This document shows positions 25,688 through 34,820 of a stretch of 64,000 nt of DNA, one piece after another. This DNA comes from Pseudomonas sp. UBA1879 (GTDB lineage: Bacteria; Pseudomonadota; Gammaproteobacteria; Pseudomonadales; Pseudomonadaceae): the NCBI RefSeq assembly GCF_002338065.1, contig NZ_DDHJ01000016.1, positions 1 to 64,000 on the forward strand, in the 5' to 3' direction. Every line of letters starts with the position of its first letter. Positions within the stretch are counted from its first letter, which is position 1. Both the position numbers and the translations under genes were made by a program. Below the pieces are notes generated by a model. That model was not told the origin of the DNA and made no database searches. It saw nothing but the letters and a program-made list of their open reading frames with translations.

Positions 25688-26650
25688 GTGAGCACTATTC
25701 CCGAACTGTCCCCGAAAGACTGCGAGGCGGGGGTGACCGGCCACTGGCAGTTGCAGCGGATCGTGGGCGAGTTGCGCGCCGCGCGCGATGACTGGCGTAG
25801 CCGCAATGGTCGTGTCAGCGGTGAAAAAGGCGGCCGCGAGCTGCCTTCCCGCGAGGCCATGCGCGACATTCTTGAGGCGTTGAGCGGTGCGCTGTTCCCC
25901 ATGCGCCTTGGGCCTGTGGACCTGCGCGAAGAAAGCGAAGATTTTTACGTCGGTCATACGCTCGATGTGGCGCTGAACTCACTGCTGGATCAAGCGCGGC
26001 TGGAATTGCGCTATGTCGCCCGTCAACGCGGTGAGGACGCCAGCTGTGCCGATGTGCACGCCGAACGCTTGATTCAGGACTTCGCCAGTGCCTTGCCCAA
26101 TATTCGGCGCGTACTCGACACTGACGTGCTGGCGGCCTATCAAGGTGACCCGGCGGCGCGCAGCGTGGACGAAGTGCTGCTCTGCTATCCGGGCATTCTG
26201 GCGGTGATCCATCATCGTCTGGCGCATCATCTCTACAACAACGGTCTGCCGCTGCTGGCGCGAATCAGTTCGGAGCTGGCGCACTCGGCCACGGGCATCG
26301 ATATCCACCCTGGCGCGCAGATCGGGTTGAGCTTCTTCATTGACCACGGCACCGGCGTGGTTATCGGCGAGACGGCAATCATCGGCGAGCGCGTGCGCAT
26401 CTACCAGGCGGTGACGCTGGGCGCCAAACGCTTCCCGGCGGACGACGATGGCCACTTGCAGAAAGGCCACGCGCGGCACCCAATCGTCGAAGACGATGTG
26501 GTGATTTACGCCGGCGCGACCATTCTGGGGCGCATCACCATCGGCAAAGGCTCGACCATCGGCGGCAACGTCTGGCTGACCCGCAGCGTGCCGCCGGACA
26601 GCAACGTGAATCAGGCGAACTTGCAGCACGATGACGGGGCGCAGAAGTAA
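25688..26650 (+). CDS. cysE: Serine O-acetyltransferase (EpsC/CysE type)
   Basis: 320 aa. Catalyses acetyl-CoA plus L-serine to O-acetylserine, the first step of cysteine synthesis. The helical N-terminal domain is longer than E. coli CysE (EpsC-like form), followed by the left-handed beta-helix with hexapeptide repeats (HPGAQIGLSFFIDHGTGVVIG, IIGERVRIYQAVTLGA). Starts with GTG 25688 behind GAGGAG. Sits head to head with dcyD, giving a cysteine synthesis/breakdown pair from one 198-bp control region. Pseudomonas usually has another cysE next to iscR, so this may be a second copy. Confidence 0.9.
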   Translation: MSTIPELSPKDCEAGVTGHWQLQRIVGELRAARDDWRSRNGRVSGEKGGRELPSREAMRDILEALSGALFPMRLGPVDLREESEDFYVGHTLDVALNSLLDQARLELRYVARQRGEDASCADVHAERLIQDFASALPNIRRVLDTDVLAAYQGDPAARSVDEVLLCYPGILAVIHHRLAHHLYNNGLPLLARISSELAHSATGIDIHPGAQIGLSFFIDHGTGVVIGETAIIGERVRIYQAVTLGAKRFPADDDGHLQKGHARHPIVEDDVVIYAGATILGRITIGKGSTIGGNVWLTRSVPPDSNVNQANLQHDDGAQK

Positions 26651-26670
26651 TTCGGAGACCCATTTATCAC

Positions 26671-26806
26671 TGTAGGAGCGTGGCTTGTCCCGCGATCTGC
26701 CGGGAACCGGCAGTAATCTGGATAACGCGGTACACCGGACATACCGCATCGCCAGGTTTTACGGCGGGTTCCTCCCCCCGATCGCGGGACAAGCCACGCT
26801 CCTACA
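26671..26806. repeat. REP pair, family B
   Basis: Arms TGTAGGAGCGTGGCTTGTCC and GGACAAGCCACGCTCCTACA after the acetyltransferase gene. It occupies the left part of the 365-bp gap before betT; the right part carries the BetI-like palindrome. Confidence 0.95.
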
Positions 26807-26900
26807 CGTCCGGGCCAAACTGAACCTCACGCGCTGCTACAGTGACAATCGTTCCCTCTAAGTACCTGCAATTGGTCCTCCGCCCCCTTATCGTGCTTTA

Positions 26901-26914
26901 ATTGAACGTTCAAT
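26901..26914. promoter_or_regulatory. Probable BetI operator upstream of betT
   Basis: Perfect 14-bp palindrome ATTGAACGTTCAAT, 102 bp before the betT start. It resembles the BetI repressor sites known at bet genes of gammaproteobacteria. betI itself is not in this window. Confidence 0.65.
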
Positions 26915-27015
26915 CAAGTTAAACCGGTGGTTCGCTGCCCGCTCGTTACAGGAGGCCTACCCTTGCCGTATCCGCTTTGCATGAACGTTTCCCTCCCTAT
27001 CCTCGGGGTCTACGC

Positions 27016-29010
27016 ATGAGTGTCCCGAGCGCGCAAAACAGCGCGCCGGTGCGCATGAACGCTCCCGTTTTCTACTTCGCCGCCAGTTTCATATTGATCT
27101 TCGGGCTGATCGTCATTGGCTTCCCCGACGCATCAGGCCAGTGGCTTCTCGCCGCGCAGAACTGGGCTGCCGATACCGTCGGCTGGTATTACATGCTGGC
27201 CATGACCCTGTATTTACTTTTCGTCGTGGTCACTGCGCTTTCCGGCTACGGCAAGATCAAACTCGGCGCCGACCATGACGAACCCGAGTTCAGCTACTTG
27301 TCATGGGCCGGGATGCTGTTCGCCGCCGGGATCAGCATCACGCTGTTCTTCTTCTGCGTGTCCGAACCCCTGACGCATATGCTGCAACCGCCTCAAGGCG
27401 AAGGCGGGACCACGGCGTCCGCGCGCCAGGCCATGCAGCTGTTGTTCCTGCATTGGGGCCTGCACGGCTGGGGCGTTTTCGCTTTCGTCGGCATGGCACT
27501 CGCGTACTTCGCTTATCGCCACAACCTGCCACTGGCGCTGCGCTCGGCGCTTTACCCGCTGATCGGCAAACGCATCAACGGGCCTATCGGCTATGCAGTG
27601 GACGGTTTCGGGATCATCGCCACGATCTTTGGCCTCGGTGCCGACATGGGCTTTGGCGTGTTGCATTTGAATTCCGGGCTGGACTACCTGTTCGGCGTGG
27701 CGCACACCCACTGGATTCAGGTCGGATTGATCACGCTGATGATGGGCGCGGCGATTCTGGTGGCCGTGGCGGGCGTCGACAAAGGCGTGCGCGTCATGTC
27801 CGACATCAACATGCTGCTGGCCTGTGCACTGCTGCTCTTCGTCCTGTTCGCCGGGCCAACCCAGCACCTGCTCAATACGCTGGTGCAAAACATCGGCGAT
27901 TACCTCGGCGCGCTCCCCACCAAGAGCTTTGACGTGTACGCCTACGACAGCCCGAGCAATTGGCTGGGCGGTTGGACCGTGTTCTATTGGGCGTGGTGGA
28001 TTGCCTGGTCGCCCTTTGTCGGGCTGTTCATTGCGCGTATTTCGCGGGGCCGTACGATTCGCGAATTCGTCTTCGGCGTCTTGTTGATCCCGCTGGGCTT
28101 CACCCTCGCGTGGATGTCGATCTTTGGCAACAGCGCGATCGATCAGGTGCTTAACCACGGCATGACCGCGCTGGGCCAGTCGGCCATCGACGATCCGTCC
28201 ATGACCCTTTACCTGATGCTGCACAACTACCCGTGGAGCAAAACCGTCATCGCCATCACGGTCTTCATCAGTTTCGTGTTCTTCGTCACCTCGGCTGATT
28301 CGGGCACGGTGGTGTTGTCCACGCTATCGGCCAAAGGCGGCAGCCCTGACGAAGATGGCCCGAAATGGCTGCGCGTGTTCTGGGGCGTGATGACGGCGCT
28401 GATCACCAGCGGGCTGTTGTTCTCCGGCAGTATCGACGCGCTTAAATCGGCGGTGGTGCTGACCTCACTGCCGTTCTCGCTGATCTTGCTGACCATGATG
28501 TGGGGGCTGCACAAGGCGTTTCACCTGGAATCGCAGCGACAAATTGCACAGCTGTATTCGCTGGCGCCTGTGTCAGGGGCCAGGCGTGGCGGTTGGCGGC
28601 AGCGTTTGAGTCAAGCTGTGCATTTTCCGTCCCGCGACGAGGTGTACCGCTTCCTCGACCAGACCGTGCGCCCCGCGATTCAAGACGTGACGGAGGTATT
28701 CGCCGAGAAGGGCTTGAATGTGGTCACACAGCCCGATCCTGCGAATCACACCGTCGGTCTGGAAATTGGCCATGGCGAGGAGCGACCGTTTATCTACCAA
28801 GTCACGATGCGCGGCTACTTCACGCCGTCCTTTGCCCGTGCGGGCATGCGCTCGAAGCAGTTGAATAACCGCCGCTACTACCGCGCAGAGGTGCACCTGA
28901 GCGAGGGCAGTCAGGATTACGACCTGGTGGGCTACACCAAAGAGCAAGTGATCAACGACATCCTTGATCAGTACGAACGCCATATGCAGTTTTTGCATTT
29001 GGTGCGTTAA
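27016..29010 (+). CDS. betT: High-affinity choline transporter (BCCT family)
   Basis: 664 aa. Twelve membrane segments of the betaine/carnitine/choline transporter fold with the family block WWIAWSPFVGLFIARISRGRTIREF, here in TM8-9, and a long cytoplasmic C-terminus (about residues 510-664) typical of osmotically regulated BetT. Imports choline by proton symport for conversion to glycine betaine. ATG 27016 was chosen because it begins the conserved MSVPSAQ region; a TTG 13 codons upstream is possible. Likely choline-induced through the BetI-like site. A phosphorylcholine phosphatase gene lies 20 kb away. Confidence 0.92.
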   Translation: MSVPSAQNSAPVRMNAPVFYFAASFILIFGLIVIGFPDASGQWLLAAQNWAADTVGWYYMLAMTLYLLFVVVTALSGYGKIKLGADHDEPEFSYLSWAGMLFAAGISITLFFFCVSEPLTHMLQPPQGEGGTTASARQAMQLLFLHWGLHGWGVFAFVGMALAYFAYRHNLPLALRSALYPLIGKRINGPIGYAVDGFGIIATIFGLGADMGFGVLHLNSGLDYLFGVAHTHWIQVGLITLMMGAAILVAVAGVDKGVRVMSDINMLLACALLLFVLFAGPTQHLLNTLVQNIGDYLGALPTKSFDVYAYDSPSNWLGGWTVFYWAWWIAWSPFVGLFIARISRGRTIREFVFGVLLIPLGFTLAWMSIFGNSAIDQVLNHGMTALGQSAIDDPSMTLYLMLHNYPWSKTVIAITVFISFVFFVTSADSGTVVLSTLSAKGGSPDEDGPKWLRVFWGVMTALITSGLLFSGSIDALKSAVVLTSLPFSLILLTMMWGLHKAFHLESQRQIAQLYSLAPVSGARRGGWRQRLSQAVHFPSRDEVYRFLDQTVRPAIQDVTEVFAEKGLNVVTQPDPANHTVGLEIGHGEERPFIYQVTMRGYFTPSFARAGMRSKQLNNRRYYRAEVHLSEGSQDYDLVGYTKEQVINDILDQYERHMQFLHLVR

Positions 29011-29046
29011 AAGGGCACGCGGGGTATCAGGCCGTGAACCGATTTC

Positions 29047-29138
29047 TGTGGAAGTGAGCTTGCTCACGAATGGGCCGGAATATTCACAGCCTGCTCGCTG
29101 CCTGAACGCCAGTCTTCGTGAGCAAATTCATTCCCACA
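29047..29138. repeat. REP pair, family C variant (GTGAGCTTGCTCACGAA)
   Basis: Arms TGTGGAAGTGAGCTTGCTCA and GTGAGCAAATTCATTCCCAC between convergent betT and the LysR gene. The right arm has drifted. Confidence 0.88.
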
Positions 29139-29154
29139 GGTTGTGCATGTGCTT

Positions 29155-30003
29155 TCACTGATCGGCATCGGATTTCAGAGACGCCGCACCCTGCAAATAC
29201 CCGTGCAACAGCCGCAATGCAGGCACGTCCAGCGCCTGCGCGGCGTAACACAAGCCCACCCGGCGAATGAGGTCGGGCATACGTGCTGGTCTGGAAGTGA
29301 CGCCAGCGTGGTGACTCACCATCGATTCCGGCAGCATCGCCAATCCGGCGCCTGCCGCCACCAGCCGCAATGCCAGTGTCATCGAGCCCGCCGTCGCCAC
29401 CACCGAGCTGGAGCTGCGGTTGTAGAGCTCCATCAGTCGCTGGTGAGAAGGGTGTGAAGGGCAAGTGATCCATTGCACGTGGGCGAGGTCGGCCTCATCC
29501 AGGTGAGGTCGATCTGCCAGCGGATGACTCGCAGCAATGGCCAGTACGAAAGGCTCTTCCCACAGCGGCAGAAACAGTTCGTCTTCGCAGCAATCCTCTT
29601 CCACCGATAACCGCGCATCACCGCTGCACCCCTCGTGCAAGGTGAGCAGCAGGTTGGGCACGACCCGATAGGCCATCGCCAGAACTGCCTCCAAGTGACA
29701 GGCAGCGATCTCGTTTTCTACACCGATTTCCAGCGTCAGCCGGTCATTGCGCTGACGAAATTGATTGCTCAGCGCGTGGGCTTCGGCCAGCAATCGCCGA
29801 GCCTGCGGATAAAGGGTGCGCGCGTCATCCGTGACCTCGACCCCCCGAGGCAGGCGCTGAAACAGTGTCGTGCCCAGTGCCTCTTCAAGCTGGCGAATGG
29901 TGACCGACAAGGTGGGCTGGCTGGTGAACAGGCGTTGCGCCGCCGAGGTGATGTTGCGCTCTTCGAACACGGCGATGAACGCATTGAGTTGACGAATATC
30001 CAT
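29155..30003 (-). CDS. LysR-family transcriptional regulator
   Basis: 282 aa. N-terminal winged helix (residues 1-62: MDIRQLNAFIAVFEERNITSAAQRLFTSQPTLSVTIRQLE) and a C-terminal effector-binding domain. It is divergent from the aldo/keto reductase gene, with a 154-bp shared control region, so it probably controls that gene and itself. Effector unknown. Confidence 0.88.
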   Translation of the reverse strand: MDIRQLNAFIAVFEERNITSAAQRLFTSQPTLSVTIRQLEEALGTTLFQRLPRGVEVTDDARTLYPQARRLLAEAHALSNQFRQRNDRLTLEIGVENEIAACHLEAVLAMAYRVVPNLLLTLHEGCSGDARLSVEEDCCEDELFLPLWEEPFVLAIAASHPLADRPHLDEADLAHVQWITCPSHPSHQRLMELYNRSSSSVVATAGSMTLALRLVAAGAGLAMLPESMVSHHAGVTSRPARMPDLIRRVGLCYAAQALDVPALRLLHGYLQGAASLKSDADQ

Positions 30004-30157
30004 ATCAGGAACCGATACCAGCGAGAGGAATAAAGCATTTTTCGAGCGTCGTCAGGGCTGAATATACTCGCTTTAACGCTTCTTCAGCGGCTTATCCATT
30101 GATGCTGCTTATCGCTCCCGCCATTCAGAAAGCCATTCAGAAAGAAGAGAGGATTGC

Positions 30158-31195
30158 ATGACCTACATCGCTGCCGAAAATCGCTATGAGCGCGTTCCCT
30201 ATCGCCGCGTGGGCCGCAGTGGCCTGGTGCTGCCAGCGTTGTCCATGGGCCTGTGGCACAACTTCGGTGACAGCACGCCGCTGGACACCCAACGTGCCAT
30301 GCTGCGCACCGCGTTCGATCTGGGCATCAACCACTTTGACCTCGCCAACAACTACGGCCCGCCCTACGGCAGCGCCGAAATCAATTTCGGGCGTTTGTTG
30401 CGTGAAGATTTCAAGCATTACCGCGATGAGTTGATCATCTCCAGCAAAGCCGGTTGGGACATGTGGCCGGGCCCTTATGGCCAAGGCGGCGGTTCGCGCA
30501 AATACGTGCTGGCAAGCCTTGATCAGAGCCTGCAACGCATGGGCCTCGACTATGTAGACATCTTTTACTCGCACCGCTTCGATCCGGACACCCCGCTGGA
30601 GGAGACCGCAGGCGCTCTGGCTACCGCTGTGCAGCAAGGCAAAGCGCTGTATATCGGGATTTCGTCATACTCGGGCGCCAAAACCCGTGAAATCGCCGGC
30701 CTGCTGAAAGAGTGGAAAGTCCCGCTGTTGATTCACCAACCGGCCTATAACCTGCTCAACCGTTGGGTGGAAAAGGATTTGCTGGACACCACTGACGAAC
30801 TTGGCTCGGGCGTGATCGCCTTTACAGCGTTGGCTCAAGGGTTGTTGTCGGACAAATACCTGAATGGCATCCCGAAAGACGCGCGGGTCAATCGTCCGGG
30901 TGGCGGTTCGTTGCAGGCGTCGCACCTGTCGGAAAAGAACATCGAGCACGTCCGCGCGCTGAACGAGATCGCGAAACGGCGTGGTCAGAGCCTGGCGCAA
31001 ATGGCCCTGGCCTGGACCCTGCGCGACCCGCGCGTGACGTCTGCCCTGATCGGCGCGAGCCGTCCGGAGCAAATCATCGAGAACGTCGGGGCGTTGGATA
31101 ACCTGGTGTTCAGCCAGGAAGAACTGGCCGAGATCGACCGGTTCGCTGTTGAAGGCGGCATCAACCTGTGGGAAAAGCCGTCATCGGCTGAGTGA
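30158..31195 (+). CDS. Aldo/keto reductase, YghZ/Gpr-like (L-glyceraldehyde 3-phosphate reductase)
   Basis: 345 aa NADPH-dependent TIM-barrel reductase. Catalytic set visible: Asp and Tyr in DLANNYGPPYG, Lys in IISSKAG, His in FYSHRFD. GLWHNFGD and RYVLASLDQSLQRMGLDYVDI-type segments match E. coli YghZ, which reduces L-glyceraldehyde 3-phosphate and methylglyoxal. Single gene, probably controlled by the divergent LysR protein. Confidence 0.85.
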   Translation: MTYIAAENRYERVPYRRVGRSGLVLPALSMGLWHNFGDSTPLDTQRAMLRTAFDLGINHFDLANNYGPPYGSAEINFGRLLREDFKHYRDELIISSKAGWDMWPGPYGQGGGSRKYVLASLDQSLQRMGLDYVDIFYSHRFDPDTPLEETAGALATAVQQGKALYIGISSYSGAKTREIAGLLKEWKVPLLIHQPAYNLLNRWVEKDLLDTTDELGSGVIAFTALAQGLLSDKYLNGIPKDARVNRPGGGSLQASHLSEKNIEHVRALNEIAKRRGQSLAQMALAWTLRDPRVTSALIGASRPEQIIENVGALDNLVFSQEELAEIDRFAVEGGINLWEKPSSAE

Positions 31196-31246
31196 TGCCC
31201 GCACGGTCTTGATTTGAAACGCTGATCTTGTGGGAAGCCCCGAACC

Positions 31247-31336
31247 TGTGGGAGCCGGCTTGCTGGCGAATGCGGTCTGTCTGTATCGAATATGGAGACT
31301 GACGCACCGTTTTCGCCAGCAAGCCGGCTCCCACAG
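31247..31336. repeat. REP pair, family A
   Basis: Arms TGTGGGAGCCGGCTTGCTGG and CCAGCAAGCCGGCTCCCACA between the convergent reductase and ntrC genes. Confidence 0.95.
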
Positions 31337-31354
31337 GGTTATGAGGCGCTCGGA

Positions 31355-32791
31355 TCAGCCCTCATCCCCCTCATCATCATCCCCGCCATCGATCTTCATC
31401 CCCAATTCCTTGATCTTGCGGGTCAAGGTATTGCGGCCCCAGCCCAGCAGCACGGCAGCGTCGCGACGGCGGCCTGCGGTGTGCTTCAAGGCGGTTTCGA
31501 TCATGATCCGTTCGAACGTCGGCACGGCGCTGTCCAGCAGGCTCGATTGCCCGCGCGCCAACGCCTGGTCAGCCCACTGACGCAATGCCTGTTCCCAGTT
31601 CGTCACCGGGGCAGCGTCTTGCGGCAGGCTCAACAGCTCCGGCGGCAGGTCGCTGATGTGCACTTCACGGCCTGAAGCCATGACCGTGATCCAGCGACAG
31701 GTGTTTTCCAACTGCCGCACGTTGCCCGGCCATGGCAAATGCTTGAGGTATTCCTCGGTTTCGGCCTTCAACAGCTTCGGCTCGACCGCCAGTTCCTGCG
31801 CCGCGCGGCTCAGGAAGTGTTTGGCCAGCGTCGGGATATCTTCGCGACGGTCGGACAGCCGCGGAATGTGGATGCGAATCACGTTCAGCCGGTGGAACAA
31901 GTCTTCCCGGAATTTTCCGGCCTGAACCAGTGTTTCCAGGTTCTGGTGGGTCGCGGCGATGATGCGCACGTCGACCTTGACCGGCACGTGGCCACCGACG
32001 CGATAGAACTCGCCGTCAGCCAGCACACGCAACAGGCGAGTCTGAGTATCGGCCGGCATGTCGCCGATTTCGTCGAGGAACAGCGTGCCGCCGTCGGCCT
32101 GTTCGAAACGCCCGCGACGCAGGTTGGCCGCGCCCGTGAACGCGCCTTTTTCGTGACCGAACAGCTCGGACTCCATCAGGTCTTTCGGGATCGCCGCCAT
32201 GTTCAGCGCGATGAACGGCGACGCCGAACGCGGACTGTGGCGGTGCAACGCATGGGCTACCAGTTCTTTACCGGTGCCCGATTCACCGTTGATCAGCACG
32301 GTGATGTTGGAATGGCTCAGACGCCCGATGGCGCGAAACACTTCCTGCATTGCCGGAGCTTCGCCGATGATTTCGGGCGTGCGGGTCAGGGTCGGCGCAA
32401 CGTCCATGCCCTGTTGCTCTTGGGCGTGCTGATTGGCGCGCTTGACCAGCGAAACCGCTTCATCGACGTCGAACGGCTTGGGCAGGTATTCAAACGCGCC
32501 GCCTTGATAGGAGGCCACGGCACTGTCCAGGTCCGAATGCGCGGTCATGATGATGACTGGCAGGCGTGGATGTTGCTCGCGGATCCGCGCCAACAGGTCC
32601 AGGCCGCTAGCGCCAGGCATACGAATGTCGGAAATGATCACGTCCGGCTGCTGCCGCGCCAGGCGACTCATGACGCCATCGGCGCTGTCGAAGCTTTGCG
32701 TTGTCATGCCTTCTTGCTGCAGGGCCTTTTCCAATACCCAGCGGATGGAACGGTCGTCGTCGACGATCCAGACAGTTTCACTACGGCTCAT
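31355..32791 (-). CDS. ntrC: Nitrogen regulation response regulator NtrC
   Basis: 478 aa sigma-54 activator. Receiver domain with phospho-acceptor Asp55 (VIISDIRMPG), AAA+ domain with GESGTGKE Walker A and the sigma-54 contact loop GAFTGA, and a Fis-type DNA-binding helix at the C-terminus (AAVLLGWGRNTLTRKIKEL). Overlaps ntrB by 4 bp. Under nitrogen limitation it activates glnA, whose promoter and NtrC sites lie in this window. Confidence 0.96.
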   Translation of the reverse strand: MSRSETVWIVDDDRSIRWVLEKALQQEGMTTQSFDSADGVMSRLARQQPDVIISDIRMPGASGLDLLARIREQHPRLPVIIMTAHSDLDSAVASYQGGAFEYLPKPFDVDEAVSLVKRANQHAQEQQGMDVAPTLTRTPEIIGEAPAMQEVFRAIGRLSHSNITVLINGESGTGKELVAHALHRHSPRSASPFIALNMAAIPKDLMESELFGHEKGAFTGAANLRRGRFEQADGGTLFLDEIGDMPADTQTRLLRVLADGEFYRVGGHVPVKVDVRIIAATHQNLETLVQAGKFREDLFHRLNVIRIHIPRLSDRREDIPTLAKHFLSRAAQELAVEPKLLKAETEEYLKHLPWPGNVRQLENTCRWITVMASGREVHISDLPPELLSLPQDAAPVTNWEQALRQWADQALARGQSSLLDSAVPTFERIMIETALKHTAGRRRDAAVLLGWGRNTLTRKIKELGMKIDGGDDDEGDEG

Positions 32792-33873
32792 GTCGAAGCG
32801 GCTCCTTGTTCCAGCGGCAGGAAGATCGAGAAAGTGGTGTGGCCAGGATGGCTGTCACACTCGATCAGCCCCTGGTGCTGACTGATGATGTTCTGGGTGA
32901 TGGCAAGGCCCAGCCCGGTGCCGTCCGGGCGGCCGCTGACCATGGGGTAGAAAATCGTTTCCTGAAGTTCCGGCGGAATGCCGGGACCGTTGTCGATGAT
33001 TTCGATCTTGCTCACCAGTCGATGGCGCACGTGGCCAATGGTGAACTGACGCATTGCCCGGGTGCGCAGGCTGATCCGGCCCAGGCGCAACTCGTTTTGC
33101 CCACTGATGGCCTGCATAGCGTTGCGCACGATATTGAGGACTGCCTGAACCATTTGATCCCGGTCGATCAATACATCCGGAATGCTCGGGTCGTAGTCGC
33201 GCACCAATGTGATGCAGCCCTGGCTTTCCGCCTCAACCAAGCTGCACACCCGCTCCAGCACTTCGTGCACGTTAGTCATGGCCAGCGACGGCAGCTTGTT
33301 CGAGCCGAGCATGCGGTCCACCAGGTTTCGCAGGCGGTCGGCTTCTTCGATGATGACGTTGGTGTAGTCCTTGAGGCTTTCTTCCGGCAGCTCCCTTGCC
33401 AGCAATTGGGCGGCACCGCGAATCCCGCCAAGCGGGTTTTTGATCTCGTGGGCCAGGCCACGCACCAGCATTTTGGTGGTCTCCTGCTTGGACAGTTGGG
33501 CTTCTTCCTTGGTGATGCGCAACAGGCGATCACGGGGGTGAACCTCAAGCAGCAGCAGGGTTTCGCCTTGAGACAAAATCGGCGTGACGGCGTAATCGAC
33601 CGTCAGGGTCTGGCCGGTCAGCGCGGTCAGCATGGCCTCTCGTTTGGTGAACGGGTGCGCCTGTTCGACTGCTTGGCGCAACGAGCTGAGGGCCTCGGCA
33701 GACTCGGTGAACAGCTCACTGATGAATTGCCCGTGGCTGCGCTGGCCACTGATCGCCAGCAGCATCTCGGCTGCCGGGTTCATGTACTCCAGACGCAGAT
33801 CCGCGTTGAGCAGAATCGTGGCAGTGGTCAGGTTGTCGAGTAACAGTCGATGCAACGTATCGCTGATTGTCAT
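32788..33873 (-). CDS. ntrB: Nitrogen regulation histidine kinase NtrB
   Basis: 361 aa cytoplasmic kinase/phosphatase. N-terminal PAS domain (residues 1-110), phospho-His142 in GLAHEIKNPLGG, ATPase motifs GPGIPPELQETIF and GTGLGLAITQNII. ATG 33873 gives the standard start MTISDTLHRLLLDNL. Controlled by PII protein in the family. Cotranscribed with ntrC. Confidence 0.96.
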   Translation of the reverse strand: MTISDTLHRLLLDNLTTATILLNADLRLEYMNPAAEMLLAISGQRSHGQFISELFTESAEALSSLRQAVEQAHPFTKREAMLTALTGQTLTVDYAVTPILSQGETLLLLEVHPRDRLLRITKEEAQLSKQETTKMLVRGLAHEIKNPLGGIRGAAQLLARELPEESLKDYTNVIIEEADRLRNLVDRMLGSNKLPSLAMTNVHEVLERVCSLVEAESQGCITLVRDYDPSIPDVLIDRDQMVQAVLNIVRNAMQAISGQNELRLGRISLRTRAMRQFTIGHVRHRLVSKIEIIDNGPGIPPELQETIFYPMVSGRPDGTGLGLAITQNIISQHQGLIECDSHPGHTTFSIFLPLEQGAAST

Positions 33874-34100
33874 GAATCTCGTTGACCTCTTTTGGCACAT
33901 CGCACAAGGGGCAGGCCCAGACGTGCAGGCTCTGATTGGTCTTCGCCAGCGGTGGAAGACGGCTAGTCCAGCGCGTTTTCCTACAGGTTGTGAGGAAAAT
34001 GCAAAAACCAAACCAAGCTCCGAAAAGAAGCGTCGAATGAAGCGTTTCGGGCATTTTTTGGACGATAGGCGCGTGAATCGGGCGGCACCCTGGCAATCGT

Positions 34101-34158
34101 GAACCAAAATGGGGTTCTAACCTGAGCGGTCGTTCAGGTTGTGCACCATTGTGGAGCT
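34101..34158. promoter_or_regulatory. ntrB upstream region: NtrC-like half sites and hairpin
   Basis: TGCACCA-TTG-TGGAGCT at 34142-34158 matches the NtrC dyad TGCACCA-N3-TGGTGCA at 12 of 14 positions. Next to it is a hairpin AACCTGA (34119-34125) with TCAGGTT (34134-34140), and GAACC-N7-GGTTC at 34101-34117; these could end the upstream DUF4124 transcript. The site sits between that gene and ntrB, so NtrC may autoregulate ntrBC. Confidence 0.5.
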
Positions 34159-34178
34159 TAGCTGTTTTGTAAGGGGAT

Positions 34179-34820
34179 TTAGAAAAAAGGCAGGATGCTG
34201 CTGTCTTCAGGCGGCTTGTCCTTGAGCGGACATTCAGGGCGCACGCCGTATTCCTCAGTCTTGCAAGGGTTGGCGAGACGCTTTTGTGCGAGGGAAATTC
34301 GCATCATGTGAAAAGGCTGATTCGGCGTGCGTTCTGCGACGCGACCGAAGGGGTCGACTATTTCTATCGACAGTTGGTGCGTACCACGATCGATATTGGT
34401 CAACGGAAACACCGGACTGCGCCCCGCTTCGCCATAAACCTTGCCATCGAGCAGCAAACGGTAGGTGTGACCAGGCTGCAACTCTGGGTCGTTGCTGACC
34501 GTCACGATGAGATTGCCTTGGACGTCGCGAATCGTACTATCGGGCTCCGGCGCCAGGATGCGCAGCAGCTGGTAGTGAAAGAGCGGACCAGGCTTGGGTT
34601 TTGCGCTGGAGGCCTGGCTCGGTTTTTTAGGCGCCGACCGAATCTGGTTGCTGGGGGCGATATCGACTTTCTTTGCATTCTTGTGGGGCTGGTCAGTGAA
34701 GACCCGATTCCCCTCGGCATCGACGTAGGTGTACACCTCGGCGACAGCGTGACAGCCGACAAGCATCAACAGGCAGATCAGCGCGCTGCGAAGCCCCAGG
34801 CGCTTACGGTCTGCCAACAT
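34179..34820 (-). CDS. Secreted DUF4124-domain protein, 1
   Basis: 213 aa. Hydrophobic signal segment to about residue 27 (LICLLMLVGCHAVAE; the VGC could be a lipobox). The DUF4124 motif VYTYVDAEGNRVFTDQPH follows at once, then a Pro/Lys/Ser-rich linker and a beta-rich domain (YRLLLDGKVYGE). Its start overlaps the stop of the upstream DUF4124 gene by 17 bp. This pair stands between glnA and ntrB in Pseudomonas genomes. Function unknown; envelope location is expected. Confidence 0.85.
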   Translation of the reverse strand: MLADRKRLGLRSALICLLMLVGCHAVAEVYTYVDAEGNRVFTDQPHKNAKKVDIAPSNQIRSAPKKPSQASSAKPKPGPLFHYQLLRILAPEPDSTIRDVQGNLIVTVSNDPELQPGHTYRLLLDGKVYGEAGRSPVFPLTNIDRGTHQLSIEIVDPFGRVAERTPNQPFHMMRISLAQKRLANPCKTEEYGVRPECPLKDKPPEDSSILPFF

